Assembly: GCA_035547395.1 (NCBI GenBank)
Contig: DASZVA010000010.1
Location: forward strand, 105,597-169,596
DNA: 64,000 nucleotides
Direction of reading: 5' to 3'
Source of the DNA: CALREJ01 sp035547395
GTDB taxonomy: Bacteria; Patescibacteriota; Gracilibacteria; Peribacterales; Peribacteraceae
Notes under the pieces: generated by a model
Told to the model about the DNA's origin: nothing
Seen by the model: the letters and a program-made list of their open reading frames with translations, nothing else
Database searches by the model: none
Position numbers and translations under genes: made by a program
Shown here: one piece after another, positions 1 through 7,779 of the stretch
How positions within the stretch are numbered: the first letter of the stretch is position 1
How the letters are laid out: each line of letters opens with the position of its first letter

Positions 1-249
1 CCCGGTCACGGGCGTTCCCTGCGGACCGTCATCGCTGCCGGATGTGAGTGATGCGCCCTTGGGAAGTTGCTCCGCGATGAACTCGACGCCGGATTTGTCT
101 CCGGTGTACACGGGTTCATTCAGCGAGCCGACCGTGAGGTTATAGGTCTTGTCTCCGATCTGATACACGTGATGCTCGTGGGCCGATGCGGCGACGGGCA
201 GCAATAACATCAATGCGGCGACGGCTCCATAGGGAATTGTTCTTTTCAT
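1..249 (-). CDS. Exported His-containing protein, 3' end missing
   Basis: The start codon is at 249 and the gene runs off the left edge, leaving 83 residues. The N-terminus is a clear signal peptide (MKRTIPYGAVAALMLLLPVA followed by ASA) and the mature chain begins HEHHVYQIGDKTYNL. The protein is therefore exported, and the HEHH start could bind a metal ion; that role is inference. It is divergent from the exported protein at 352 and about 0.7 kb from the zinc-uptake operon. I do not recognise the family. Confidence 0.75.
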   Translation of the reverse strand, partial: MKRTIPYGAVAALMLLLPVAASAHEHHVYQIGDKTYNLTVGSLNEPVYTGDKSGVEFIAEQLPKGASLTSGSDDGPQGTPVTG

Positions 250-315
250 GGAAACACGGGAAAAGTATGCAGCAGTTGTATAACGACTGATGACAAAAAA
301 CAAATGACAGGAATA

Positions 316-344
316 TTGTTATATTTAAATAAATATTGTATAAT
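316..344 (+). promoter_or_regulatory. Leaderless promoter with an operator-like palindrome in its spacer
   Basis: TTGTTA (316-321), a 17-nt spacer and TATAAT (339-344), ending 7 nt before the ATG at 352. The spacer holds a perfect inverted repeat, ATATTTA-AA-TAAATAT, at 321-336, well placed for a repressor. Confidence 0.75.
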
Positions 345-351
345 ATAAAAT

Positions 352-861
352 ATGAAACGATATGCAATCGGAGTGATTCTCAGCTTTTCTCTCTGCACTA
401 CGTCCGCCTTTGCCTGTGCGGGAGGACTCGATTTCCAGAAGGAGAGCGGATTGTACAAAGTGGATGTGACGGACGATACGCCCATGATCCTGCCTTTGAT
501 GGACGTGCATTTCGATTACGGACTCATCAATGTGTCCGATCCCGCATACGGCCCGGATGACGAAGTGTCTTATTCCAGCGTCGAAGCATCGATCACACAC
601 GGGAAGGATGTTATTTTTGATCAGAAACTTGCGATGCAGCCGTACCGTGAATTGAACGGCTTTGCGTTCAAATTTCCCAAGGCGAATGCGAGTGATGTGC
701 TGCATGTGCGATTTTTGAAAAATCAGACGCTCATGGCGTCCGCCGATTTTCCGCTAACGGTCGGCTCGGGCGATCCCACGCTCTTCACTCTCCAAAACGG
801 CGTGATTGCGATTATTTGCCTGCTTGCTCTGGCGCTCATAGTGCGAAAGAAGATGGGCTAA
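352..861 (+). CDS. Exported protein with C-terminal membrane anchor
   Basis: 169 residues. Residues 1-21 form a signal peptide (cleavage likely near SAFA-CAG), the middle is a beta-rich extracytoplasmic domain, and the last about 25 residues are a membrane segment (GVIAIICLLALALIV) followed by RKKMG. The start is fixed by a strong promoter whose -10 ends 7 nt upstream. The layout resembles small anchored copper/redox accessory proteins, but no diagnostic motif is visible, so the function is unassigned. It is divergent from the exported His-containing protein at 249. Confidence 0.8.
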   Translation: MKRYAIGVILSFSLCTTSAFACAGGLDFQKESGLYKVDVTDDTPMILPLMDVHFDYGLINVSDPAYGPDDEVSYSSVEASITHGKDVIFDQKLAMQPYRELNGFAFKFPKANASDVLHVRFLKNQTLMASADFPLTVGSGDPTLFTLQNGVIAIICLLALALIVRKKMG

Positions 862-900
862 AGGACGGCGTCTGCTGACTTTTGCAATGCGTCTGCCATT

Positions 901-923
901 TTATTGCAAATAATTTGCAATAA
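901..923. promoter_or_regulatory. Zur/Fur-type operator, perfect 23-bp palindrome
   Basis: Arms TTATTGCAAAT (901-911) and its exact complement (913-923) flank one central A. Size and symmetry fit a Fur-superfamily box. It overlaps the -35 of znuA, and the operon encodes a Fur-family regulator, so autoregulation by zinc or another metal is the natural reading. Confidence 0.8.
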
Positions 924-943
924 GTAAACAGATGCATTAGTGT
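915..943 (+). promoter_or_regulatory. znu operon promoter
   Basis: TTGCAA (915-920), a 17-nt spacer and TAGTGT (938-943). The -35 lies inside the palindrome at 901-923. The predicted leader is about 35 nt, unlike the leaderless promoters elsewhere in the window. Confidence 0.6.
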
Positions 944-984
944 GCTCACGCACATGGTTTTCCTTTATCCATTTCCCTTTTTCC

Positions 985-1953
985 ATGAAAGCTCTTCGCA
1001 TACTCGCAATGTCCCCGATGCTGCTGCTCGCCGCGTGCGGCGCAACCGGCACTCAGACGTCGCAGCAAACGGCGTCGTCATCCTCCGCACAGGGTACGAT
1101 GTCCGTCTCCGCCAGTTTTTACCCCATCGCGTTTTTTGCCGAGCAAATTGGCCAAGAGCATGTCAACGTGCTCCAGGTGACGCCGAGCGGCGTCGAACCC
1201 CATGATTTCGATCCTTCCGCACAGCAACTCGCGCGCGTAAACGACGCGAAGGTGTTTTTGATGAACGGAGCGGGAGTCGACAGTTGGGGGGACAAGATCA
1301 TCGACGACTTGAAACAGAGCGGCACCGTCACCGTACGCATGACCGACACGATTTCTCCGATGGGCGGATTCAATGAAGAGGGCTTCACGGATCCCACGCA
1401 ACCCCCCTCGTCCGAATTCTCCGCCGTTCCCGATCCGCACATCTGGCTTGATCCGGTGAATGCCGAGAAAGAAGCCGCGCTCATCCGCGATGCATTCATC
1501 ACGGCGGATCCTGTACACGCAGATGCTTATACAAGCAACGCGGACAGTCTGCTCGCGTCACTCCGCGCTCTGGATCAGGAGTACCGCTCGGGCCTCGCGC
1601 ACTGCGCGATCAACGACGTCGTGGTATCGCACAATGCCTTCCGTTATATGGCGCAGGAATACGGTTTCCGGACGCTCGCGATCTCGGGTCTCACGCCGGA
1701 TGAAGAACCCTCGGCGCAGCGCATCGCGGAGCTGGCGAATTTCGCAAAAAAGAACGGCATCAAGTATATTTTCTTCGAGACACTCGTCAGTCCCAAGCTC
1801 TCTCAGACCGTGGCGGACGAAATCGGCGCGCAGTCACTCGTCCTCGATCCGCTGGAAGGATTGACCGACGCGGAAGCGGCTCACGGTGACAACTACATCA
1901 CGCTCATGAAGAACAATCTGCAAAATCTCCGCACTGCCATGCAATGCCAGTAA
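985..1953 (+). CDS. znuA: Metal ABC transporter substrate-binding lipoprotein (ZnuA/AdcA family)
   Basis: 322 residues. The start at 985 gives a lipoprotein signal (MKALRILAMSPMLLLAACG, lipobox LAAC). The mature protein matches cluster A-I metal-binding proteins: a first-domain His in GVEPHDFDPSAQ, a second in PDPHIWLDP, a third in VSHNAFRYMA, and a late acidic residue in the SLVLDPLEG region. It captures Zn2+ or Mn2+ and delivers it to the ZnuB permease. It lacks the long His-rich loop of E. coli ZnuA. It is first in a tight operon and its 3' end overlaps znuC by 10 nt. Metal specificity cannot be told from the sequence. Confidence 0.92.
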   Translation: MKALRILAMSPMLLLAACGATGTQTSQQTASSSSAQGTMSVSASFYPIAFFAEQIGQEHVNVLQVTPSGVEPHDFDPSAQQLARVNDAKVFLMNGAGVDSWGDKIIDDLKQSGTVTVRMTDTISPMGGFNEEGFTDPTQPPSSEFSAVPDPHIWLDPVNAEKEAALIRDAFITADPVHADAYTSNADSLLASLRALDQEYRSGLAHCAINDVVVSHNAFRYMAQEYGFRTLAISGLTPDEEPSAQRIAELANFAKKNGIKYIFFETLVSPKLSQTVADEIGAQSLVLDPLEGLTDAEAAHGDNYITLMKNNLQNLRTAMQCQ

Positions 1954-2732
1954 CGCGCACAGCACCCTCAACCGGCATCGGACGTTCCACAAGCAATGCC
2001 ATTGAGGTCGTGCATGTGAACGTCGCCTACGGGTCGCAAAAAATTCTCGACAACGTCAGCTTCGCGATCCCGCAGGGGGCGTACGTGGGCGTTGTCGGGC
2101 CCAACGGCGGCGGCAAGACGACTATGCTCAAAATCATCCTCGGTCTTCTGCAACCGCAAAGCGGCACCGCCACCGTCTTTGGTAAAACGCCGCGGGAAGC
2201 GAGAAAAGCCGGGACAATCGGCTACGTGCCGCAGAGCGTCTCCCAGACGGATTTTTCTTTCCCGGCAACGGTTGCGGAAATCGTGAAGGGCGGCCGGGTT
2301 CCCCAAATCGGCATCGGGCGGCGCATGAGCGCGCGTGACCGCGAGGCGATCGAGCATGCCATGAAAGAGGCGGGCATCACGCATTTGCGCAACCGTCTGA
2401 TCGGAGGACTCTCCGGCGGGGAACGGCAGAAGGCGTTTATCGCCCGGGCACTGGCCTCCGAGCCGAGGCTGCTTATTCTCGACGAACCGACCACCGGCGT
2501 GGACCCGACCGCGCGGCATCAATTTTATGCGCTGCTTAAAACATTGAACGAACGCGGGCTGACCATTCTCTACGTGTCGCACGACGTCGAAGTCATGCAG
2601 GAGGTATCCTTCGTGCTAGCGCTCAATCAAAAACTTCTCTGCCACTGTTCCTCGCATGAATTTTTAACCAATGAGACGCTGCACCGCCTCTATGGGGGCG
2701 ATGTGGAAATAGCGCACCACCATACCCACTGA
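1944..2732 (+). CDS. znuC: Metal ABC transporter ATP-binding protein
   Basis: 262 residues. Walker A GPNGGGKTT (about 52-60; Gly replaces the usual Ala), Q-loop YVPQ, signature LSGGERQK, Walker B LLILDEPT and switch His in VSHD. It energises ZnuB. The ATG at 1944 lies inside the end of znuA, which suggests translational coupling. The C-terminus ends in AHHHTH, a small His tail that could sense or buffer metal (inference). Confidence 0.93.
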   Translation: MPVTRTAPSTGIGRSTSNAIEVVHVNVAYGSQKILDNVSFAIPQGAYVGVVGPNGGGKTTMLKIILGLLQPQSGTATVFGKTPREARKAGTIGYVPQSVSQTDFSFPATVAEIVKGGRVPQIGIGRRMSARDREAIEHAMKEAGITHLRNRLIGGLSGGERQKAFIARALASEPRLLILDEPTTGVDPTARHQFYALLKTLNERGLTILYVSHDVEVMQEVSFVLALNQKLLCHCSSHEFLTNETLHRLYGGDVEIAHHHTH

Positions 2733-2735
2733 TCC

Positions 2736-3554
2736 ATGGAGATTCTGAGTATTTTTCATTACGAGTTCATGATCCGCGCCTTCATCGCGGGGATCATCAC
2801 GGCGGTCATCGCGCCGATGATCGGTATTTTCCTGGTGACGCGGCGCTACTCCTACATGGCAGACACGCTGTCGCATGTGTCTCTGGCGGGCGTCGCGATC
2901 GGATACCTGACGGGCACCCAGCCGATCATCATGGCCATGGTTGTCTCGGCCGCAGCCGCGGTCTCGGTCGACCAGATCCGCATGAAGCGAAAGGTGTTCG
3001 GGGATTCGGCACTCATTCTCTTTCTATCGGGCGGACTCGCGGTGGCGGCGGTATTGCTCAGTATCTCTCGCGGACTCAACGTCGATCTTTCAAGCGTGCT
3101 CTTCGGCAGCATTGCGACGGTGAATTCCACAGACATCAACATCATAGCCGTACTGGGCGTCTTGGTGATCGCGACCATTCTCTTGTTCTACAAGGAACTG
3201 GTGTCGATCTCGTTTAATGAAGAACTGGCTGCGGCTGCCGGGCTCCGCGTGACCCTGATCAACCGTATTCTCGTGGTTCTCGCAGCCGTCACGGTATCGC
3301 TTTCCATGCGCATCGTCGGCATTCTCCTCATCGGTGCATTGATGGTGATCCCCGTGCTCGCGGCAATGCAGTTCAGTCGCGGGTTTAGGACGACGCTTCT
3401 GATCGCCATCGCCATTTCCCTCTTTTCCGTCATCACGGGTCTGTTCATTTCCTATTATCTCGATTTCTCTAGCGGGGGTACGATCGTGCTGATCGCCATC
3501 GCCATTTTCCTTGCGGCGGCTCTTCGTCCCGGCAGAAAGCACGCGGGCTCCTGA
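2736..3554 (+). CDS. znuB: Metal ABC transporter permease
   Basis: 272 residues, typical for the family, with about eight hydrophobic segments. ABC-3 family features include the N-terminal RAFIAGIITAVIAPMIG, RRYSYMADTLSHVSLAGVA and VGILLIGALMVIPVLAA. It forms the membrane channel with ZnuC. It starts 3 nt after the znuC stop and has no visible Shine-Dalgarno, which fits translation by coupling. Confidence 0.93.
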   Translation: MEILSIFHYEFMIRAFIAGIITAVIAPMIGIFLVTRRYSYMADTLSHVSLAGVAIGYLTGTQPIIMAMVVSAAAAVSVDQIRMKRKVFGDSALILFLSGGLAVAAVLLSISRGLNVDLSSVLFGSIATVNSTDINIIAVLGVLVIATILLFYKELVSISFNEELAAAAGLRVTLINRILVVLAAVTVSLSMRIVGILLIGALMVIPVLAAMQFSRGFRTTLLIAIAISLFSVITGLFISYYLDFSSGGTIVLIAIAIFLAAALRPGRKHAGS

Positions 3555-3569
3555 TCCAGTTCTTCTCTC

Positions 3570-3995
3570 ATGAATACGGAAGCATCCATCATCACCGCGC
3601 TGAAACAAAAAGGCCATCGCCTGACGCAGGCGCGCAGAGCGGTGATCGGATTCATACTCACCCAGGTCAAACCGTTTTCCGCTCTCGATGTCCACAATGC
3701 TTTGTCCAAGAAAGGAGTGAAGACGGACAAAGTGACCGTCTATCGCGAACTTGCGCTTCTCGCATCGGAAGGATTTTTGCATGACGTGCAATTCGACGAC
3801 GGCGTGAAGCGCTATGAACTCGCCGCACTCGATCATCATCACCACCTGGTTTGTATCAAGTGTAAAAAAATCGACGATATTCATATGGAACATGATCTCG
3901 ATACCATCGAGAAGACGATACGCAAGCAAAAGAAATTTGACGTGTTACGCCATTCGCTGGAATTCTACGGTCTGTGTGCACGTTGCACCCGCTAA
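3570..3995 (+). CDS. zur: Fur-family metalloregulator, probably Zur
   Basis: 141 residues. N-terminal winged helix (residues 1-85, including GHRLTQARRAVIGFI and KVTVYRELALLASEGFL), then the metal-sensing dimer domain with DHHHHLVCIKCKKID and a second Cys pair LCARC at the C-terminus, the structural zinc site of Fur/Zur/PerR proteins. Its place at the end of the znuACB operon and the palindrome upstream of znuA suggest it is a zinc-responsive autorepressor. Fur or Mur specificity is not excluded by sequence. Confidence 0.88.
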   Translation: MNTEASIITALKQKGHRLTQARRAVIGFILTQVKPFSALDVHNALSKKGVKTDKVTVYRELALLASEGFLHDVQFDDGVKRYELAALDHHHHLVCIKCKKIDDIHMEHDLDTIEKTIRKQKKFDVLRHSLEFYGLCARCTR

Positions 3996-4009
3996 AGCAC
4001 CACCTCTTC

Positions 4010-5185
4010 ATGCGCCGGATTTTTCTGCTGATCACCGTCTGCTTCTCGGTCGCTGCGTCGATGCCGCAGGTCTTTGCGCAGGAAAGCGCGACGACGGCAG
4101 ATGCCGCCTCCGCACAAATATCGCAAATCTATGAAACGGCGAAGGTGATCGATATCGGCGCTGAGACACAGGACACGCCCTACGGCTATCAACGGATTAC
4201 GCAGCCCGCCACGATGCTGATTACAGGCGGACCCGATGCGGGGCAGCGGATCAACATTCAGAACTACATCATGCAGAATCAGTCGAGCATCCGGCTGTCG
4301 AAGGGGGAATCGGTGGTGCTAATCAAAACAATACAACAGGACGGCAGCGCCACGTACTCCGTTTCCGATCAGTACCGTATTCCGACGCTTGTCTGGCTGA
4401 CGCTGATATTTATCGGCTGCACCATCCTCTTCGGCGGGTTTGCAGGACTCACGTCCCTCATCGGGCTCGGCATGAGCGTGCTGGTTCTCTTCCTCTATGT
4501 CATTCCGCGCATCATCGCCGGAGACAGTCCGCTGCTGACCTGTCTCATTGCGGCCGTGCTGATCGCCTGCACGTCACTCTACTTGGCGCACGGATTCAAC
4601 CGGCGCATCTCCGTCGCCCTCCTCAGCACCATTGTGACGCTCGCGATTGCGTTTATTGTCGATATTATTTTCGTATACATGGCTCAGTTGACGGGAATCA
4701 GTTCGGAGGAAGCGCTTTTTCTGCAAGTCGGCTCCCTGGCACATCTGGATATGCGCGGGCTTCTGCTCGGCGGCATCATCCTCGGCTGTCTCGGCGTGCT
4801 CGACGACGTGACGACGGCACAGTGCGCCGCGGTGGAGGAAGTGAGCAGAGCCAACCCGCATCTGACGCCCAGAGAACTGCGCAAAGCCGGCCATTCCGTC
4901 GGCAAGGAACACATTGCGTCGCTCATCAATACGCTCGTGCTCGCGTATGTCGGCGCGTCGTTGCCGCTTCTTTTGTTATTTAAAACGCAAGCCGATGCGC
5001 CGGTTTGGATTACGTGGAACAGTCAGTACATTGCCGAGGAAATCGTGCGGACGCTCGTTGGCAGCCTGACTCTCGTGCTCGCCGTACCCATCTCCACATT
5101 CTTTGCCATTCGTTTGCTGCGCGCGAATCCCCAGCAGCTCAAAAAATCCGCGTCAACGAATAACATCATCATGCACAAGCATTGA
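4010..5185 (+). CDS. YibE/F-family membrane protein (copy 1)
   Basis: 391 residues. An N-terminal signal/anchor (MRRIFLLITVCFSVAASMPQ) leads to an exported domain of about 100 residues with repeated beta motifs (GGPDAGQRINIQNYI), followed by the seven-to-eight-helix YibE/F core, including FAGLTSLIGLGMSVLVLF, VIPRIIAGDSPLLTCLIAAV, LLGGIILGCLGVLDDVTTAQ and EHIASLINTLVLAYVGASLP. The biochemical function of the family is not established. It starts 14 nt after zur, so it is probably cotranscribed with the metal operon; this suggests a link to metal homeostasis. The C-terminus ends MHKH. Confidence 0.88.
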   Translation: MRRIFLLITVCFSVAASMPQVFAQESATTADAASAQISQIYETAKVIDIGAETQDTPYGYQRITQPATMLITGGPDAGQRINIQNYIMQNQSSIRLSKGESVVLIKTIQQDGSATYSVSDQYRIPTLVWLTLIFIGCTILFGGFAGLTSLIGLGMSVLVLFLYVIPRIIAGDSPLLTCLIAAVLIACTSLYLAHGFNRRISVALLSTIVTLAIAFIVDIIFVYMAQLTGISSEEALFLQVGSLAHLDMRGLLLGGIILGCLGVLDDVTTAQCAAVEEVSRANPHLTPRELRKAGHSVGKEHIASLINTLVLAYVGASLPLLLLFKTQADAPVWITWNSQYIAEEIVRTLVGSLTLVLAVPISTFFAIRLLRANPQQLKKSASTNNIIMHKH

Positions 5186-5223
5186 TTCACGGAAAAGCGA
5201 CACATTCTCCTTTCTTTTTCCTC

Positions 5224-5229
5224 TATAAT
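5224..5229 (+). promoter_or_regulatory. Leaderless-type -10 for the second YibE/F gene
   Basis: TATAAT ends 8 nt before the ATG at 5238. The -35 is weak. It gives this gene its own promoter in addition to possible read-through from the zur operon. Confidence 0.6.
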
Positions 5230-5237
5230 TCCATTCC

Positions 5238-6413
5238 ATGAGCATGCTCTTGCGGTCTCTGGCAATCGCTGCCCTCTGCTGTGCGGTATCCGTTCCGGCT
5301 CTTGCGGCATCCAACGATGGATCCTCATCAGGACTAGATGCGACGAGCGATGATTTTCTGCAGGCGAAAGTATTGCAGATCGAAAGCGAAACCAAGCAGG
5401 ATGACGGCACGACGGTGGAGCACGTGCAGCTGCAGGCGGTCGGCGGACCGCACGTCGGCGAGGAATTCAGTCTCGATAATACGATCATTCCCGGGGAAGG
5501 CGGGACGGTGATGAATCCGGGCGAAACGGTCGTGGTCGAGCGGCTGCAAAAGAGCGACGGTTCGATCGAGTATCAGTTCAAAGAAAAATATCGTCTTCCC
5601 CAGATCGGATGGCTTGTCTTTTTCTTCCTTCTGCTTGCGTTTATCATCGGCGGCAAGAGGGGGTTCACATCCATTCTGGGGCTCGCCGTCAGCATTCTCA
5701 TTCTGTTGTGGTTCGTCATCCCGCGCATCATCGCCGGCGGTGATCCGTTCTTCGTCAGTCTCTTCGGAGCTATTCTGATTGCATGCACTTCGCTCTATCT
5801 GGCGCATGGATTCAATAAACGAACTTCCATCGCTTTTTTGAGCACGATCGCGACGCTCGTTCTGGCGACGCTCATCGATCTGCTGTTCGTCTTTGGCGCG
5901 AAACTCTTTGGCATGGGATCGGAAGAATCGCTCTATTTGCAATCGGGATCGCTGCAGAATATCGATCTGCGTGGACTTCTGCTCGGCGGGATCATCATCG
6001 GTTGTCTGGGCGTGCTCGACGACATCACGACAGCACAGACGGCAACAATTGCGGAGATCAGCAAAGCCAACCCGATGCTGACCGCAAAAGAATTGCGCGT
6101 GGCGGGACGGGCGGTCGGACGCGAACATATTGCGTCGCTCATCAATACGCTCGCGCTTGCCTATATCGGCGCATCAATGCCGCTGTTTTTGCTTCTTGAA
6201 ACGACAACCGATTTCCCGCTGTGGGTGACGCTCAACGGCGAAATCATTGCGGAAGAAGTGATCCGCACGCTTGTCGGCAGCGCAACATTGCTCGTTGCGG
6301 TTCCCGTGTCCACATGGCTCGCCGCATATTTTTTCCAGAACGGGCGCGAGCGCAGACAGAATGCGGGTGACACGGTGGCAGCCACGCACACGCACGGGTA
6401 CCATCATCACTAA
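5238..6413 (+). CDS. YibE/F-family membrane protein (copy 2)
   Basis: 391 residues, the same length and architecture as the preceding gene: signal peptide (MSMLLRSLAIAALCCAVSVP), an exported N-domain with GGPHVGEEFSLDNTI, then the YibE/F helices (RGFTSILGLAVSILILLWFVIP, LLGGIIIGCLGVLDDITTAQ, EHIASLINTLALAYIGASMP). It ends in the His-rich tail THTHGYHHH, absent from most of the core family. Tandem YibE and YibF genes are usual, but here both carry a full exported domain, so this is a recent duplication. Role unknown; metal linkage is inferred from position and tail. Confidence 0.88.
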   Translation: MSMLLRSLAIAALCCAVSVPALAASNDGSSSGLDATSDDFLQAKVLQIESETKQDDGTTVEHVQLQAVGGPHVGEEFSLDNTIIPGEGGTVMNPGETVVVERLQKSDGSIEYQFKEKYRLPQIGWLVFFFLLLAFIIGGKRGFTSILGLAVSILILLWFVIPRIIAGGDPFFVSLFGAILIACTSLYLAHGFNKRTSIAFLSTIATLVLATLIDLLFVFGAKLFGMGSEESLYLQSGSLQNIDLRGLLLGGIIIGCLGVLDDITTAQTATIAEISKANPMLTAKELRVAGRAVGREHIASLINTLALAYIGASMPLFLLLETTTDFPLWVTLNGEIIAEEVIRTLVGSATLLVAVPVSTWLAAYFFQNGRERRQNAGDTVAATHTHGYHHH

Positions 6414-6595
6414 TGATGCCCACGCTCACCGATTTCTGGATTTCAATCGTGATCACGTTCGTGCTGACGATCGCCATTTACAAATGGTTCGGGGACATCG
6501 GACTCGGATCATTTCCGGTTCTCACCTTCCTTTTCATTTCCGTTATCTCGTATGTTGCGACGGCGGGAATCCATTGGCTAATTATCCAACTCTGA
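6413..6595 (+). CDS. Small two-helix membrane protein
   Basis: 60 residues with two hydrophobic segments (FWISIVITFVLTIAIYKWF and FPVLTFLFISVISYVATAGI). Its ATG shares the last base of the upstream YibE/F stop codon, so it is translationally coupled and probably belongs to that unit. A second in-frame ATG follows at once. No family recognised. Confidence 0.7.
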   Translation: MMPTLTDFWISIVITFVLTIAIYKWFGDIGLGSFPVLTFLFISVISYVATAGIHWLIIQL

Positions 6596-6634
6596 TTTAT
6601 GCAGATGTTGTCTGAAAAAGAAAGATGGGTTAGT

Positions 6635-6702
6635 GGTTTTTAGTTATTAGTTATTGGTTCATCAGCATACAACCAATAACCAGTAACCAATAACGAATAA
6701 CC
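6635..6702. repeat. Tandem-unit hairpin element
   Basis: The left arm (6635-6659) and right arm (6671-6702) are built from iterations of a GTTATTGGTTA-like unit and fold back on each other. The innermost match, GTTATTGGTT with AACCAATAAC, is perfect. It lies between convergent genes and could act as a two-way terminator. Similar elements are at 17511 and 32583. Confidence 0.75.
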
Positions 6703-6705
6703 TGT

Positions 6706-6840
6706 TTACTGCGTCGCCGCGTACAGGTACACCGCGAGCGTCGTCAGAAAAAGAACCGCACCCGCGAGCGCGAGGAACGGGAGTTCCTGCGAGATGTCGC
6801 GGAAGATACTGTGCCGTTGATAGGAGGGAGAAAGTCTCAT
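6706..6840 (-). CDS. Very small single-helix membrane protein
   Basis: 44 residues, start at 6840: a polar N-terminal half (MRLSPSYQRHSIFRDISQEL) and one membrane helix (FLALAGAVLFLTTLAVYLY). AGGA lies 3 nt before the ATG, too close for a good ribosome site. Codon use and the compact N-in helix look genuine. Function unknown. Confidence 0.5.
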   Translation of the reverse strand: MRLSPSYQRHSIFRDISQELPFLALAGAVLFLTTLAVYLYAATQ

Positions 6841-7001
6841 GCTTCCTATGACTCTGCGGAGACTCTTTTCTTACAAAAGTCCTCTTTCTTTGTCTTGTAC
6901 GGAAGATAAAACCATCCTGGAAACACCTGGTGTCAAACCAACTTTCCTTCACGCGACTGCATCCGGCGTATGATGCCGGCAATCCCTTCCCCCCACTTCT
7001 T

Positions 7002-7310
7002 ATGTGCGGTTCTCACTGTGAATGCGCGGGCTGCCGGGCGCACCGGTTCATCGTCGCGCTTCTTCTCATTTTATCCGTCATCGTCGCGTTCGGCGGCGTG
7101 TGGCAAACGATTGTCATGCCGGGCACCTGGTCGCTTGGTTCCGCTGAGCAATCCTTTGCGCTGCTCGTGTTCGTCATTGCGTTGATGGCGTGGTTCAAGG
7201 TTGCGAAAAGACTCTGCGGATGTTCCCGCAAGAGCTGCTGCAGCATGTGCGGCAACTGTCCGTGCACCTGTGCAAACGGGAAGCCGGCGAACGGAAAAAT
7301 GGCAAAATAA
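7002..7310 (+). CDS. Cys-rich small membrane protein
   Basis: 102 residues from the ATG at 7002. The N-terminus has CGSHCECAGC, followed by two membrane helices (FIVALLLILSVIVAFGGVW and FALLVFVIALMAWFKVA) and a Cys cluster, RLCGCSRKSCCSMCGNCPCTC. The many CxxC/CC pairs suggest metal binding or a disulfide-rich tail. TATGAT at 6969-6974 is a plausible -10 with a leader of about 20 nt. An in-frame GTG at 6930 would extend the N-terminus but would start upstream of that -10. Function unknown. Confidence 0.7.
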   Translation: MCGSHCECAGCRAHRFIVALLLILSVIVAFGGVWQTIVMPGTWSLGSAEQSFALLVFVIALMAWFKVAKRLCGCSRKSCCSMCGNCPCTCANGKPANGKMAK

Positions 7311-7333
7311 CCGGCTGTTTTCTGCCTCATCAG

Positions 7334-7359
7334 AAAACCTCTCGCAAGGGAGGTTTTTT
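7334..7359 (+). terminator. Rho-independent terminator
   Basis: AAAACCTC (334-341) pairs with GAGGTTTT (350-357) around an 8-nt loop and continues into a T-run. It follows the Cys-rich membrane protein. Confidence 0.85.
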
Positions 7360-7409
7360 GCATGTCCACGAATAAAAGTTCGAACAAAAATTATATTCAA
7401 TTGAACGGC

Positions 7410-7438
7410 CGGGGACGGCTGCATTTCAGCCGCCCCCG
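7410..7438. terminator. GC-rich hairpin downstream of the SPW-like gene
   Basis: CGGGGACGGCTG (7410-7421) pairs with CAGCCGCCCCCG (7427-7438), with one G-U-type mismatch and a 5-nt loop. It follows the minus-strand gene at 7446. There is no T-run, so terminator strength is uncertain. Confidence 0.5.
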
Positions 7439-7445
7439 TGATTCT

Positions 7446-7610
7446 CTACGCTCTTTTGGCGCTAAACTCACCGGCGCCCCAGAACCCGAGTACTGCAATC
7501 ACGATTCCGGTGATCACGAGCGTCCAGATGTAGGCTTGTCCCGTGAGTCCCAGGAAGGGTGTGATAAGCACCCAAAGGCCGAGAATACCGTTGACCCACT
7601 GCTGCCACAT
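7446..7610 (-). CDS. Short SPW-repeat-like membrane protein
   Basis: 54 residues, start at 7610, stop TAG at 7446-7448. The sequence begins MWQQWVNGILGLWVLITPFLG and has a second helix, WTLVITGIVIAVLGFWGAGEF. A Trp-Asn-Gly near a short helix followed by Leu-Trp and a Pro-Phe-Leu turn matches the SPW repeat family of two-helix membrane proteins. Function of the family is unknown. The call rests on this motif by eye. Confidence 0.7.
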   Translation of the reverse strand: MWQQWVNGILGLWVLITPFLGLTGQAYIWTLVITGIVIAVLGFWGAGEFSAKRA

Positions 7611-7767
7611 ATGAAGAGAAGGAAAGAAATAAATGCAAGTTGTCTGCTTGCCGTATTTGCCGACGAATGGGCATATGCTTTCTTACAGTCTTTCTCTTGC
7701 ATAAATCCCACCATATTTCGAAGATTTTTTACGTTCGTGTCCGTATCAAAATACGACCCGATACGGG

Positions 7768-7773
7768 TATGCT
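7768..7773 (+). promoter_or_regulatory. Leaderless-type -10
   Basis: TATGCT ends 6 nt before the ATG at 7780. No clear -35 and no Shine-Dalgarno. Confidence 0.5.
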
Positions 7774-7779
7774 GACGTC

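Noticed and set aside
3090..3929. Long open frame antisense to znuB and zur
   Set aside because: A shadow of GC-rich coding sequence, with no homology-like motifs; the plus-strand genes are clear.
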